A stretch of DNA of 64,000 nt from Streptomyces sp. NBC_00234 (lineage in GTDB: Bacteria > Actinomycetota > Actinomycetes > Streptomycetales > Streptomycetaceae): positions 2,480,001-2,544,000 of the forward strand of contig NZ_CP108101.1 of assembly GCF_036195325.1 (NCBI RefSeq), read 5' to 3'. Below the pieces are notes generated by a model. The model was not told the origin of the DNA, searched no databases, and saw only the letters and a list, made by a program, of their open reading frames with translations. Below are positions 16,568 to 25,661 of this stretch, in pieces; the first letter of the stretch is position 1; the number at the start of each line of letters is the position of its first letter. A program made the translations under genes and the position numbers.

Positions 16568-16719
16568 ACCAGCGGCACGACAGACCGGCACCGCAGGACT
16601 CACGCGCACAGCCGACAGCGAAGTTGAACATGTTCATTTACGCTGGCAGGATGACGTGTACGCGTTCGGCGACCGGTCGAACCGCAGTCGTTCGTGGCAC
16701 CGAGCCGAGGGGCCGGATC

Positions 16720-17244
16720 GTGAAGACCAAGTCACCTGGCCCGGCAAGGTGCCGGGCCGTGAGCCTTGTCGCCTGCCTGTTCGTGCTGGTGGGATGCAAT
16801 CCACACATGTACGACGAGGTGGAGGCCCTGCATGGCGCGAAGCGGTCGGACATAGCGGGCTCGTGGCTCTGCGTCGACCACACGGAGGTCACTCTCCGGC
16901 CCGACGGAAAGGCCGTCATCCACCTCCTGGACGGGCAGGAATTCGACTTCGACGACAGGTGGCGGCTGTCGGGCACGGGGACGTGGGAGTTGACCGACGA
17001 GCCCATGGGGTGGAACGACGGTCAGCATGTCCGCATGGCTCTCACCTCACGCACGGCCCGGGCCACTCGCGCGCCGGATCCGGCCGAGCCTGCGGGCGAG
17101 CTGGCCGAACCCGCCCCGGCACCCGATACCTACACGTGGACATTCGAGTTGCGGCGCGACCACAAGGGGGAACTGGAGCTCTATTTCTTCTTCGGCGACC
17201 CCGACTCCCGCAGCACATACGTCCTGACGAGAGAGCAGCCATAG
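16720..17244 (+). CDS. Unrecognised lipoprotein
   Basis: 174 aa. The lipobox LFVLVGC gives a clear lipoprotein signal: basic VKTKSPGPARCR, hydrophobic AVSLVACLFVLVG, then Cys. The mature part has a beta-rich region (GSWLCVDHTEVTLRPDGKAVIHL, GTGTWELTDEPMGWNDGQHV), a Pro/Ala linker and an acidic end. It resembles small domains in Streptomyces lipoproteins without known function. The GTG at 16720 puts the lipobox in a proper signal; the ORF extends further upstream without one. Confidence 0.7.
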   Translation: MKTKSPGPARCRAVSLVACLFVLVGCNPHMYDEVEALHGAKRSDIAGSWLCVDHTEVTLRPDGKAVIHLLDGQEFDFDDRWRLSGTGTWELTDEPMGWNDGQHVRMALTSRTARATRAPDPAEPAGELAEPAPAPDTYTWTFELRRDHKGELELYFFFGDPDSRSTYVLTREQP

Positions 17245-17427
17245 CCCCGTCGGTCGCCGGCACCGTAAGACCGCGGCCTGCCCCCTAACTGCTGGTCACG
17301 GGCATCTCAGCCGACGCAGGCGCTCCCGCACGCTGCACCAGGTAATTCGCAGGCATCCCGATCAGCACCCGGCCTATCCTGTCCGCGCCCACCCATGCCG
17401 GGACGGGCCTGACGGAGGGGCGGCGGA

Positions 17428-17952
17428 GTGCCGGACGTGTACAAGATCATGCTGGATGCCGAGTTGAGCAAGGCGTTCGACGTGTGGTCCAGCTATCTGA
17501 ACGCCCGGACCGGCGAGGATCCTCAGGTCCGTGAACGACTGCGCTCCACGTTGCAGTCGGCCCGCGCGGCAGCCGCCGAGGGCGATCTCACGTCCGCGCG
17601 CGCCTTGGTGGCGGAGATGTACGACGACGCCCGAGAAGCCGGCCTTCCCTGGGCTCCCGTGCTGCCTGACCCCTGCGCAGCGGACCGGCAGGCGCACGAC
17701 TACGCGAAGGACGAACTGCGGCAGGTGCTTCCTCTGCACCTGCGCGAGGATCTCGACAGCATCGCGATCTACCTGAGCGTCACGGGCCGCCGCCTCCGGA
17801 CCGCCCCCGGCCTCGACGCCGCCACCCGCCAGGACATCCTCTACATCTCCGCCCGCGCCGGGATGGCCCTTGACCTCGCCCACCTGACCGCAGCACGACG
17901 AGAACTCGAACGCCTCAAGGCACTTGCGCGACGCTGCGGCGTGGAGCCCTGA
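17428..17952 (+). CDS. Unrecognised helical protein
   Basis: 174 aa, largely helical by its heptad-like Leu/Ala/Arg pattern (VRERLRSTLQSARAAAAEGDL, ARRELERLKALARRC). It has no signal peptide. Regular hydrophobic spacing from residue 30 to the end would suit a small helical bundle. The GTG start has GGAGGGGCGGCGGA close upstream. It is flanked by unrelated accessory genes. No function is evident. Confidence 0.6.
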   Translation: MPDVYKIMLDAELSKAFDVWSSYLNARTGEDPQVRERLRSTLQSARAAAAEGDLTSARALVAEMYDDAREAGLPWAPVLPDPCAADRQAHDYAKDELRQVLPLHLREDLDSIAIYLSVTGRRLRTAPGLDAATRQDILYISARAGMALDLAHLTAARRELERLKALARRCGVEP

Positions 17953-18297
17953 GAACCGAGCGACAACGGCCACGATCCGGCCACGGGTCCGGTTGGCTTG
18001 CTCGGAGGCGGTTCCACCGAGTCGGCAGAGGGCGATACGAGCAGCAGGAAGCAAAGTCAAAGCGGGCCTGCCCACCGCTCTTTTCGCGAGGCATCCACGC
18101 TGGTCAACAGCATGATTCCGCTCCCCGGCAGGATCCGCTCCTGCACCCACGGCTACCGGCGGCCAACGCAGCCGCGGACGTCGACCGAACCCCCTCGACC
18201 GCTGCCCGCTGCGCGCTGGCGTTGTCCCGCAGTTGGACATGCAGCTCACCCCTCGACGCGAACCATGGACACACGGTCAATGGGGTACGCAATCAGG
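17953..18297. other. Gene-free accessory stretch
   Basis: No ORF here has both a ribosome site and protein-like composition. Several overlapping short frames exist on both strands but none is convincing. It may be eroded sequence between transferred genes. Confidence 0.4.
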
Positions 18298-18813
18298 TCA
18301 GTTGGGCTTCTGCGGCCGGTGTGGGTCGACTGCGAGCTCGGTGGTTGCCGCATCTCGCTGCTGTACAGCACCGGCGTGGACGGCCGGGGCTGCTGCGTAC
18401 TGGTACGCCGTTGCCCCCGACGACCAGGGCCGGTAGGACCGCCGGTAGAGGCCGAAGGCACTGAGGAGGAAGCAGAAGCCCACGGCTGTGGTGAAAGTCG
18501 ACATTGATGTCGCTTCCAAGTGGCGGTGCACAGGACCGACAACGAGCGTGCCCCCGACGCCTGCGCAGACATCCGCCCAGCCACCAAGTCGCGGCGACGC
18601 AACCGTCCTCCTGAACCACGGGGAGACCCACCCGACGCAGATGGCGGCCATGCCAGGAACGAACGTCAGCAGCCAGTAGAGGCCCAACACGGTCCATCCG
18701 ACGACATCCACAGCAAGTCCCGTCCCCCATGCAACAAGTGTGCGACTCGATGGCCGCCAGGCGTGATCTTTGCATGGCTGGCTTGCCGCCGGTAAGGGAC
18801 TCGGGCTCACCAT
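18298..18813 (-). CDS. Unrecognised membrane protein
   Basis: 171 aa. After a polar N-terminus there are about three to four helices (LVAWGTGLAVDVVGWTVLGL, YWLLTFVPGMAAICVGWVS, WADVCAGVGGTLVVGPV, MSTFTTAVGFCFLLSAFGLY), then a polar tail YRRSYRPWSSGATAY. The hydrophobic spacing is protein-like and in one frame only. The ATG at 18813 lacks a strong ribosome site, so the start is approximate. No family recognised. Confidence 0.55.
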   Translation of the reverse strand: MVSPSPLPAASQPCKDHAWRPSSRTLVAWGTGLAVDVVGWTVLGLYWLLTFVPGMAAICVGWVSPWFRRTVASPRLGGWADVCAGVGGTLVVGPVHRHLEATSMSTFTTAVGFCFLLSAFGLYRRSYRPWSSGATAYQYAAAPAVHAGAVQQRDAATTELAVDPHRPQKPN

Positions 18814-18949
18814 CCGTTCGGACGTGCACGGACGTGGCTGCTGCCCTCGATACACGCGCTCAGAGTGCCTCCTGCATGGCAGCACCGCCCCCCAAGGGTC
18901 TAACACTCCCCCGGTACCGGGCCTGACCTAGGGGCACCACCAGCCCTCA

Positions 18950-19399
18950 CTACCAAGACAGTCGCGGGTCCTGCTCGTGCTCGGGAGAGTGCGCGGGCAG
19001 CCTCCTTGAGTCCGGCCCGTCCGTCCGCCACAGACAGCCGGGATCGGGGCTGTCGCTTCTCCAGGACGGCGGCGCGACGTGGACCCGCTGTGTGCGCGGG
19101 ATCAACACCTCGGCCAGCGCGCCGTCATGGAACATCCATAGCCCGAAGCAGTCGTCATCTTCGTCGTGGAGCATGACCTGAACGCATTCCGGCCGGTTCC
19201 ACGGCAGCGCCTCCAGGTCCGCGAGGACCCCACGGCGCTGATACGACCGGCAGAACTCGAGGTACCACCCGCCGACAAACCAATCGGTTATCTGCTCGAA
19301 ACGGCCGTGCCAGGTGCGCGCCTCGTCGGGTCGCGTCAGCGGCTCCATCACGTCGTCCTCGTACTGTGCCAGGACGAGAACCTGCGCCATTCTGCTCAT
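18950..19399 (-). CDS. Unrecognised soluble protein
   Basis: 149 aa. A first part with DEARTWHGRFEQITDWFVGGWYLEFCRSY and then an acidic DEDDDCFGLWMFHDGALAEVLIPRTQ. Trp and Asp content and mixed alpha/beta pattern suggest a folded domain of unknown role. ATGs at 19399 and 19390 are both possible. It lies among unrelated accessory genes. Confidence 0.55.
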   Translation of the reverse strand: MSRMAQVLVLAQYEDDVMEPLTRPDEARTWHGRFEQITDWFVGGWYLEFCRSYQRRGVLADLEALPWNRPECVQVMLHDEDDDCFGLWMFHDGALAEVLIPRTQRVHVAPPSWRSDSPDPGCLWRTDGPDSRRLPAHSPEHEQDPRLSW

Positions 19400-19557
19400 G
19401 AGCGCATGTCACCACGTGAAGCGGTTCCCCGGCACATCAGTTTCGCCGGAACGTCGTCCCCCTCTGCGCCCCAAGACCGCCACTGACCGCACTATCCGGC
19501 ACGCGACTGACACGCGATGGCACGGGGAAGCCGGCATGCGATTCGGGACACAGTCGG

Positions 19558-20184
19558 CTACGCGAGCATCTGAGGAGCAACCGGGAGCTGTTCCTTGTAG
19601 GGCCACGTGAAGGTGCGGTCGGGCTCGAGGTGTGCGTCGCCCCAATGGATCGCATGGATGCCGCTCTCCGGATCTGCTGTGTAGAACACGCACACGAGCT
19701 TCGTGGAAGCACCCAACTCCTCGAAGGCTTCGTGCAGATCCAGGTAGTCGTCCGTTGTCAGGTCGTCGTCGAGCTCGAAGAGGCCGTCCTGCGGCTCCGG
19801 GCCGTGCGCCCGAAACAAACGGCGCCGCGTAGGGGAAGTATTGGAAGCGAGACGAGCCTGATCAATGGGCCTCGGCCGGTCGGCGTACCTGAATGGGAAG
19901 AGCGCGTGATCGTTGATCACGGCGTACTCGTACCCTCGTACGTCTCTGACGGACTCCTCCAAAACCCGTGCCGTGTCTGCCAAGTTCTCGCGCACCGCTT
20001 CGGCAAGGGTGGAGCCGTACGGGCTCCGCTTCTTCAACCCGGCAGTTAGGTGTACGGCATGAGCGCGAGCGTGCGCCCGGGCCAGCTGAACCGGAAGCGC
20101 CCCGGCGAGCGCGCCGGCGCTGCGCCCAAATCGCGCGACTGCCCAAGCCGAGGGCACAGCCTGTTCCTCACCCAACTCATACAT
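19558..20184 (-). CDS. Unrecognised 208-aa protein
   Basis: Start MYELGEEQAVPSAWAVARF; a small positively charged helical half (ARAHARAHAVHLTAGLKKRS) is followed by an alpha/beta half with RDVRGYEYAVINDHALFPFRY and an acidic stretch LDDDLTTDDYLDLHEAFEELG. No motif identifies it. The ATG at 20184 is preceded by GGGAGGGGACGAGGG, which supports it. Confidence 0.6.
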   Translation of the reverse strand: MYELGEEQAVPSAWAVARFGRSAGALAGALPVQLARAHARAHAVHLTAGLKKRSPYGSTLAEAVRENLADTARVLEESVRDVRGYEYAVINDHALFPFRYADRPRPIDQARLASNTSPTRRRLFRAHGPEPQDGLFELDDDLTTDDYLDLHEAFEELGASTKLVCVFYTADPESGIHAIHWGDAHLEPDRTFTWPYKEQLPVAPQMLA

Positions 20185-20370
20185 CCCTCGTCCCCTCCCT
20201 GATTTCCCCACCTACTAACTGTGTGACAGGCACACGAAGCGGGGACAAGGGAGCGATCCGGCCACATGGTGCAAAGGTGAACCTGATGCGAACTGAGGCC
20301 CTGGATCCGAACGGCCGCTGCGAAGCGCCAATGACCAGGGCCGCTCTTCACTCACCATCCGGTTCCGCCC

Positions 20371-20976
20371 TCAACGAGAAGACGGATTCTCTTCCGGTAG
20401 GCCGGGTGTCCTTGGTGCCGTGGCGGACGGTGGACTGGATATGCGGGCCACAGGAGTCAGTCCGGCCACAAGGAGCAACGCGCCGATCGGCAGCAGGTCG
20501 AGGTTGGCCGCGAACAGAAGGAAGCCCACGAGTACCAGCAGGGGACTCCAAGCGGGCAGCAGACGCGGTTTGGCGGCAACCAGCATGACCAGCAAGGTGA
20601 GCCAGCCCAACTGGAACGCAAGTGGGCCGATCAGCTCCAGCGGTTCAGGCAATGGCGCCGCGGTGTCCAGGTCCGCGAACAGATCACCGAGGATCACCCA
20701 GAGGAAACAGGCGACGCCGAACAGGCTGACTGCTGCGGCCACGTTCGCGAGGAGACGCGTGCGCATGGTGGCGGCGGGGACGAGTTGACGCAGCCTGACC
20801 GTCACCACGCCGAAGAGTACGAAGCCGATGAAGAACAGAGTGTGTCCGAGGTTCCAGGCGAGCCCAGGTCCATGCTCCCCGTCTAACCCGTCGACGAATC
20901 GCAGCAGACCGTAGAGCACCAGCAGGAGCGGAGCAATGAGGGCGGGGCTCTGCACGCCCACGAGTTTGGAGGTCAT
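20371..20976 (-). CDS. Six-helix membrane protein of unknown function
   Basis: 201 aa, about six helices: ALIAPLLLVLYGLLRFVD, NLGHTLFFIGFVLFGVV, LLANVAAAVSLFGVACFLWVI, PLAFQLGWLTLLVMLV, WSPLLVLVGFLLFAANL and IGALLLVAGL, with a polar C-terminal tail. The first-helix/loop pattern is that of unnamed actinobacterial integral membrane proteins. ATG at 20976 chosen; upstream ATGs lack a ribosome site. Near the left flank of the 21.4 kb repeat. Confidence 0.62.
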   Translation of the reverse strand: MTSKLVGVQSPALIAPLLLVLYGLLRFVDGLDGEHGPGLAWNLGHTLFFIGFVLFGVVTVRLRQLVPAATMRTRLLANVAAAVSLFGVACFLWVILGDLFADLDTAAPLPEPLELIGPLAFQLGWLTLLVMLVAAKPRLLPAWSPLLVLVGFLLFAANLDLLPIGALLLVAGLTPVARISSPPSATAPRTPGLPEENPSSR

Positions 20977-21425
20977 ACCGGCAGACTCACAGCCCGCCAG
21001 CCCCCGGCCCATCGGGGGCGTCACCCACCGAACCCGGGTATGTGTCCCGTAGGGGCCGTGCGTACCCAGGGGATACGACTGCCGAAGCGTGGCCCCGAAT
21101 CGACGGCCAACGGGCGAATCCGCAGGCCCGGGGACTCCGCTGACTGCAGAACAGTGGCCTGCAGGTGGGGAACTTCGGAGAGCAGCTCCGTCCCCCCGCC
21201 GAGCGCAAGGTGAGGAGATTCAGATTCAGATAGCGCCATCAGCACAGCCCGAGCCATCCGGAGCCGCTCCCGGCAGAGCGCAAAGCCAGCCGGGTGCCTT
21301 GACGGCAGAGAAACCCGTAACAACCGGCCTCAGCCCGAGGCCCTTGGTCACCCGGCCCGCATGCTGCAGCCCTAGCAACCCCACCGTGGGTGACCGCATC
21401 CGTTGACGCCAGAGGCAGACGCCAT
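20977..21425. other. Gene-free stretch left of the integrated element
   Basis: No convincing gene. The right end (from 21383) matches the last codons of the element's integrase and its downstream region, so this stretch probably contains the edge of an older, related element. Confidence 0.5.
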
Positions 21426-21455
21426 AGGCCCCCAACCATGATCGGTTGGGGGCCT
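21426..21455. terminator. Bidirectional hairpin downstream of truncated tRNA-Val copy
   Basis: AGGCCCCCAACC pairs with GGTTGGGGGCCT around a 6-nt loop. It is identical to the hairpin at 28438-28467 and sits between an integrase tail and the tRNA 3' fragment. Confidence 0.75.
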
Positions 21456-21461
21456 ATGTAC

Positions 21462-21506
21462 TGGTGGGCGCGGACGGTTTCGAACCGCCGACATCTGCTT
21501 TGTAAG
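21462..21506 (-). tRNA. 3' fragment of tRNA-Val (duplicate, truncated at the anticodon)
   Basis: Covers the CCA end, acceptor 3' strand, T-arm and anticodon-side stem of tRNA-Val, then diverges after the anticodon (TTACAAAG context). It lacks a D-arm and acceptor 5' strand. This is the copy left by site-specific integration; the intact tRNA is at 28474-28548. Listed as a fragment, not a functional tRNA. Confidence 0.8.
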
Positions 21507-21863
21507 TTCGACCGGACGGCTGCCAATCCCGCTCGCAGCACGGCCTTCGTCGCTGCTGATGACCGTCCGGTGCTGCCGTTGTGCGCCGTCGTTGATGTCA
21601 GCTGTGGATGTCAGGCTGCCACTCAATGCGAACTATCGGCACAGCGCTCGCTGGGGGCTGTCGACGTGTGCCTGTCGCTGATCGTAGAACGGTTCTGGCT
21701 GATCAGTGCCGTCCGAATGCGCGTACGGATGATGCGGTGGAGAATTGCGTCAGCATTGTGTGAGCGTGCCGAGTCTCTGAGAGGTGCCGGACGCCGACGG
21801 CTGTTGCGCTCGCGCTTCCACCGAGCCCGACGGGTCCATGCGGGACTGCGGGATACCGAGGTG
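21507..21863. other. Gene-free leader region of the integrated element
   Basis: From the core repeat to the phosphoesterase start. Frames run through this stretch but none has a ribosome site; the phosphoesterase start is fixed by its own Shine-Dalgarno sequence and family N-terminus. Confidence 0.45.
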
Positions 21864-23402
21864 ATGGATGTGACGCCCACCCGTGAAAACGCGCTGGATC
21901 ACCTCGTCGTGATGATGTTCGAGAACCGGTCGTTCGACAATCTCCTGGGGCGTCTGTACGAACCGGGGGAGGTCGCCTCCTTCGAGGGTGTCCTGGGCAA
22001 GAACCTGTCGAACCCCATCCCGGAATGGGCGGCAGACGGCGCGGAGCGCGGCAAGGTGCACTACGACGTCGCCGCCACGATGAACACCCCGAGTCTGGAC
22101 CCGGGCGAGGAGTACCCGCACGTGAACACCCAGCTGTTCAACGTGCTCGACACACCAGGAGCGGCCGGGTTCCGCCCGCCCTACAACGCGCCCCCGGCCG
22201 GGACGCGGCCCACCATGGACGGGTTTGTGGCCGACTACATCAGCACGTGGTGGGCGAGCACGGGGCGTCAGCCGTTCTTCCAGGAGTACCGGCAGATCAT
22301 GGCGGGCTACACACCCGACCAGATGCCGGTGATCTCCGCTCTGGCCAAGGGCTTCGCCACCTACGACCACTGGTTCTGCGACGTGCCCTCGCAGACCTTC
22401 ACCAACCGGTCCTTCTTCCATGCCGGCAGTGCCTCGGGGCTGGTCGTGAACATGGGCGACGGCTCCGACTTCGTGCGCGACAACACGGCTGAGACGATCT
22501 TCGAGCGTCTCGACGCGGCAGGTCTGGAGTGGCGTGTCTACTGCGACCCGCCCTCGCGCTACTCGCTCACGGGCCTCATCCACGCCCCTCGGCTGAGGGA
22601 GCGGTTCGCGACCAACTTCTTCTCCACCGACCAGTTCTTCGAGGATGCCGAACGCGGTGAGCTGCCCCACTACTCCTTCATCGAGCCGCAGATCATCGGC
22701 TGGGACCACAACGACATGCACCCGCCGTTCTGGTCAGCGGCGCCTGGACTGGTGTGGGATCCCCCGTCCAGCCTCCTCGGCGGTGAGGACCTGCTGGCAC
22801 GGATCTACAACGCCGTCCGCTCCGCGTCGTCCCCGCACGGATCGAACCACCTGAACACGACACTGCTCGTCACGTTCGACGAACACGGCGGCACCTACGA
22901 CCACGTGCCGCCCGGCCTCGCACCCGCCCCGACCACGGGTGCACCCGCAGGCCAGTACGACTTCCGCTTCGACCGGCTCGGCGTACGCATCCCCACGATC
23001 GCCGTCTCCGCCTGGATCCCCGAGCGCACGGTCGTCACCCAGGAGCACTGGGCCACATCCGTCATAACCACACTGCGCGACAGATGGAATCTCGCCCCTC
23101 TCACGGCCCGCGACGCCGCCGCACGACCGATCACCGACGTCTTCACCCTCGACACCCCACGCGCCCAGGAGAACTGGCCGACGGCGATCGCCCAGCCCGT
23201 TCCCCCGCTGCACGAATCGCTCGTACCGCTGGACGCACCGCTCGGCAGCCATGCCAAGCCCCTGTTCGCCGGCGTCATAGCCATCGGCGAGGAACTCGGG
23301 GTGTCGACACCACCCGTCGACCTGAACACCGCCACGGGGTCTCAGGCACTCGACGCGGTTCACGGCCTGCTCGACGACCTGTTCCCGCAGTTGAAGGGCT
23401 GA
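21864..23402 (+). CDS. Phosphoesterase-family (phospholipase-C-like) enzyme
   Basis: 512 aa, the size of PF04185 enzymes (phospholipase C, AcpA acid phosphatase). The family N-terminus is intact: DHLVVMMFENRSFDNLLG. Later blocks are PSQTFTNRSFFHAG with the probable Thr nucleophile, SFIEPQIIGWDHNDMHPP and LLVTFDEHGGTYDHVPPG, which supply the metal ligands. Unlike many secreted members it has no Sec or Tat signal. GAGGTG precedes the ATG. It lies inside the integrated element, so it is probable cargo; lipid or phosphate-ester breakdown is the likely activity. Confidence 0.88.
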   Translation: MDVTPTRENALDHLVVMMFENRSFDNLLGRLYEPGEVASFEGVLGKNLSNPIPEWAADGAERGKVHYDVAATMNTPSLDPGEEYPHVNTQLFNVLDTPGAAGFRPPYNAPPAGTRPTMDGFVADYISTWWASTGRQPFFQEYRQIMAGYTPDQMPVISALAKGFATYDHWFCDVPSQTFTNRSFFHAGSASGLVVNMGDGSDFVRDNTAETIFERLDAAGLEWRVYCDPPSRYSLTGLIHAPRLRERFATNFFSTDQFFEDAERGELPHYSFIEPQIIGWDHNDMHPPFWSAAPGLVWDPPSSLLGGEDLLARIYNAVRSASSPHGSNHLNTTLLVTFDEHGGTYDHVPPGLAPAPTTGAPAGQYDFRFDRLGVRIPTIAVSAWIPERTVVTQEHWATSVITTLRDRWNLAPLTARDAAARPITDVFTLDTPRAQENWPTAIAQPVPPLHESLVPLDAPLGSHAKPLFAGVIAIGEELGVSTPPVDLNTATGSQALDAVHGLLDDLFPQLKG

Positions 23403-23717
23403 GCAGCGCACCGGTTTCTAAGATCCCGCAGCTAGTCGGCGGTTCCCCGTGGTTCCCCGCCCAGCCTCGACCGCACGGGCGCGCGGGGGGACGCGATGGC
23501 TCCGGGCCTGAGAGCGGGTGACGAGAATCGAACTCGCGCTCTGAGCTTGGGAATCACCGGCCGGTCAAGCTACCCCAGGGCCCTGGCCTGCGCGTAAGCG
23601 TGCCTTTGCTGATCTGGGATACGCGTCGCAGTAACCGCTGTTACCCCCTCTTCCCCACCTGTTCTGGCACGCAGCTGGCACGGCTGCCACGAGAAAGAGC
23701 TCGGCGGTAGCCCCTGA
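23403..23717. other. Gap holding an orphan tRNA-Gly fragment
   Basis: Contains the tRNA-Gly(CCC) 3' fragment at 23513-23554 and, to its right, the short inverted repeat GTAAC/GTTAC near 23630-23643. No gene is evident. Confidence 0.5.
23513..23554 (-). tRNA. 3' fragment of tRNA-Gly(CCC), probable orphan attachment site
   Basis: Read on the minus strand it runs from anticodon-loop bases TTCCCAA through the anticodon stem, T-arm (GAGTTCGATTCTC) and acceptor GTCACCCGCTC. Sequence 5' of this does not fold as a tRNA 5' half. Such fragments mark sites where elements integrate in a tRNA gene. Confidence 0.7.
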
Positions 23718-24941
23718 TCACTCCGGCTGCGGTCCGGGTCGGGTGACACCGAGGCGCCGGGCCACTGGGACGCCGGTCAGACCGTAGAGGGCTACTGTCG
23801 CGATGATGACCAGGAAAGTGACCGGAAGGATCTTCGAGGCGCCACCGATGTGCTGGGAAACCAGCTGTGCCGAGAAGGTCGACGCGGTGGCCGCAGCGAC
23901 AATGCCGCGCGGCGCCATCCAACTCAGGAACAGGCGCTCCCCGCTGGTCAGACCGGTCCCGATGGTGGCGCCGAAGACCACAAACGGGCGAACCACCACC
24001 ACCAGGAAAGCCACCAGGCCGAGAGTGGGCAGGACGAGGCCGTGCAGCGACTCGGGGGTGACGGTGGCCGAGATGGAAACGAACAGAATTCCGATCAGCA
24101 GTTGCACCAGGGTCTCGGACAACGGCCGCCGGGTCGGCATGTCGAAGGCGGGCAAATTGGCCACCGCAATACCCATGAGGATGGCGGCCGTGAGCCCAGA
24201 ATCGTCATGCAAAATGTCGCAGACAGCCGCAACAGCGACCACACAGGCGAGCTGAACGGTGGCACGGAGCACATCGTCGAGCTTGAGTTTGCACAGGCAG
24301 AACCACAACACCGCGACGCCGACCACTGCGCCGGCCACGCCGATGCCGATGGACAGAAATAGTTGCCCCAGCGCGTGGCCGACTCCGTGACGCGAACTCG
24401 ACGTCACCTCGGCGAACACCACGGCGCCGAGAACACCGCCGACTGGGTCGATCAGCGAGCCCTCCCAGGACAGGATTCGCTGGACGTTGTCGGTCGGCCG
24501 GATGAAAGCCAGCAGCGGCCCCACCACTGTCGGCCCGGACACCACCAGGATCGCCCCGGTCATGACTGCCGCCTTGGCAGACATGTCGAGCAGCGGGCCA
24601 GCGACCACGGCGGTAAGTGCGAACGTGACCGGCACCCCCCAGATCACCAGCCGCGGCGCCACACGGCGGGCACGCCCTCTGAGCTTTCCCCACTGCAGGC
24701 CCAGCCCTGAGTCGTAGAGGATCAGCGCCACCGCAAGCGAGACCAGCGGCTGGAAGGCCGAGCCCAGCAGCTTTTCCGGATCGACGTTGTCTGTAAGCGC
24801 GCCAGCAGTGAACCCGGCCGGAAGAAGGACGATCAGCGCTGGAATGCGCAGCACGGACGCCAACAGCTGAGAGCCCACCGCGAGCACCAGGATCAGGCCC
24901 ACGCCGGACAAGATCTGATCAGTACTCAACTTCTGCCCCAT
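23718..24941 (-). CDS. Cation/proton antiporter (CPA1/NhaP-like)
   Basis: 407 aa, about 12 helices. Family landmarks: IVLLPAGFTAGALT near helix 2, ILYDSGLGLQWG, MTGAILVVSGPTVVGPLL with the conserved polar/Pro residues, and LSWEGSLIDPVGGVLG with the Glu/Asp typical of the CPA transport core. It exchanges a monovalent cation for protons across the membrane. There is no C-terminal nucleotide-binding domain, so it is a short member. It sits alone within the integrated element, on the minus strand, and looks like cargo. Confidence 0.87.
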   Translation of the reverse strand: MGQKLSTDQILSGVGLILVLAVGSQLLASVLRIPALIVLLPAGFTAGALTDNVDPEKLLGSAFQPLVSLAVALILYDSGLGLQWGKLRGRARRVAPRLVIWGVPVTFALTAVVAGPLLDMSAKAAVMTGAILVVSGPTVVGPLLAFIRPTDNVQRILSWEGSLIDPVGGVLGAVVFAEVTSSSRHGVGHALGQLFLSIGIGVAGAVVGVAVLWFCLCKLKLDDVLRATVQLACVVAVAAVCDILHDDSGLTAAILMGIAVANLPAFDMPTRRPLSETLVQLLIGILFVSISATVTPESLHGLVLPTLGLVAFLVVVVRPFVVFGATIGTGLTSGERLFLSWMAPRGIVAAATASTFSAQLVSQHIGGASKILPVTFLVIIATVALYGLTGVPVARRLGVTRPGPQPE

Positions 24942-25661
24942 CTCCCACAGACACCGACATCACCAGGTGGCGAGCCCGCCGCGCCCACCGGTGATTCATG
25001 CAGCAAGCGGGTTTCGAGAGCTGGATGGGTTCGCTCTCCTCCACACTGGGGAGTTAGGAGCGGGAGGCGGTCCTCATGTCTGCTCTGACTGTTTCACGGG
25101 TTGAGGAAGCGCAGGTGGCGTGGCGTCCCAATGGAGGTCTGATCAGCACACCAATGGAGCAACGGCAGCTGACCTGGCCGCGCTTTCGCCTGGCGTAGCT
25201 GCGCAAGTACGGCGAATCGTCCAAGTCTGCGGGCCGATCGCTCTGCCGCAGCTACCCGCATTCCTCCACTCGCCCTAGCTCCCATCCCGTCCGCCTTCGG
25301 CCCACACTCCGTGGAGCGGTCGTGGTTCAGGGCGTCAAGGTGGAGCGCGCCACTGTACGAACGACCTTGACGCCCTGGGCCGCGGCTGCTCGGCTCTGCC
25401 TGGGTCGAAGGTGGTCGGGATGGGAGCCCACCACGCTCACCACGAATCCGCCGGCACCCGCGAACGGCGCCCCAACCATCCCGGAGTCTGAGCGCCCCCG
25501 CCGGAGGCATGTCCTTGAGCCGCGGATGACTTCTGGCTTCAGCCCGCAGCACGTAGCGCGCCGCCGGGCGCGGCCAGCCGGGGCGAAGACAGAGGCGGGC
25601 CGCGCCGCTGAGGCGACGCGCGCCCGCGCCGTGCGCGGGTCTTGATGAAGTAGAGAAAGTC
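24942..25661. other. 720-bp gene-free region with a 14-bp inverted repeat
   Basis: No ORF has convincing start and composition on either strand; two overlapping long frames on opposite strands look like shadows of GC-rich noncoding DNA. It holds the inverted repeat at 25328-25377. In an element of this type, such a region may hold a control or transfer site. Confidence 0.5.
25328..25377. repeat. Perfect 14-bp inverted repeat with 22-bp spacer
   Basis: CAGGGCGTCAAGGT at 25328-25341 and its exact inverse ACCTTGACGCCCTG at 25364-25377. It could be a protein-binding site or hairpin of the integrated element. No gene starts within 200 bp to the left; the nearest minus-strand gene ends at 25662. 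Confidence 0.75.

Larger units (their letters stand above)
21383..21506. repeat. Left direct repeat of the integrated element (attL-type copy)
   Basis: Aligns without gaps, at a constant offset of 7,012 bp, to 28395-28518. Bases 21460-21506 are identical to 28472-28518 (47 bp). The hairpin at 21426-21455 is also shared. Left of the hairpin the two copies differ at scattered positions but both encode an integrase end (PTVGD..R then stop). Confidence 0.85.

Noticed and set aside
17998..18507. 169-residue plus-strand frame
   Set aside because: It overlaps the better membrane-protein candidate on the other strand and reads as random sequence.
21021..21323. 100-residue minus-strand frame left of the element
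   Set aside because: No ribosome site or family pattern; could be a remnant, but evidence is too thin to call a gene.
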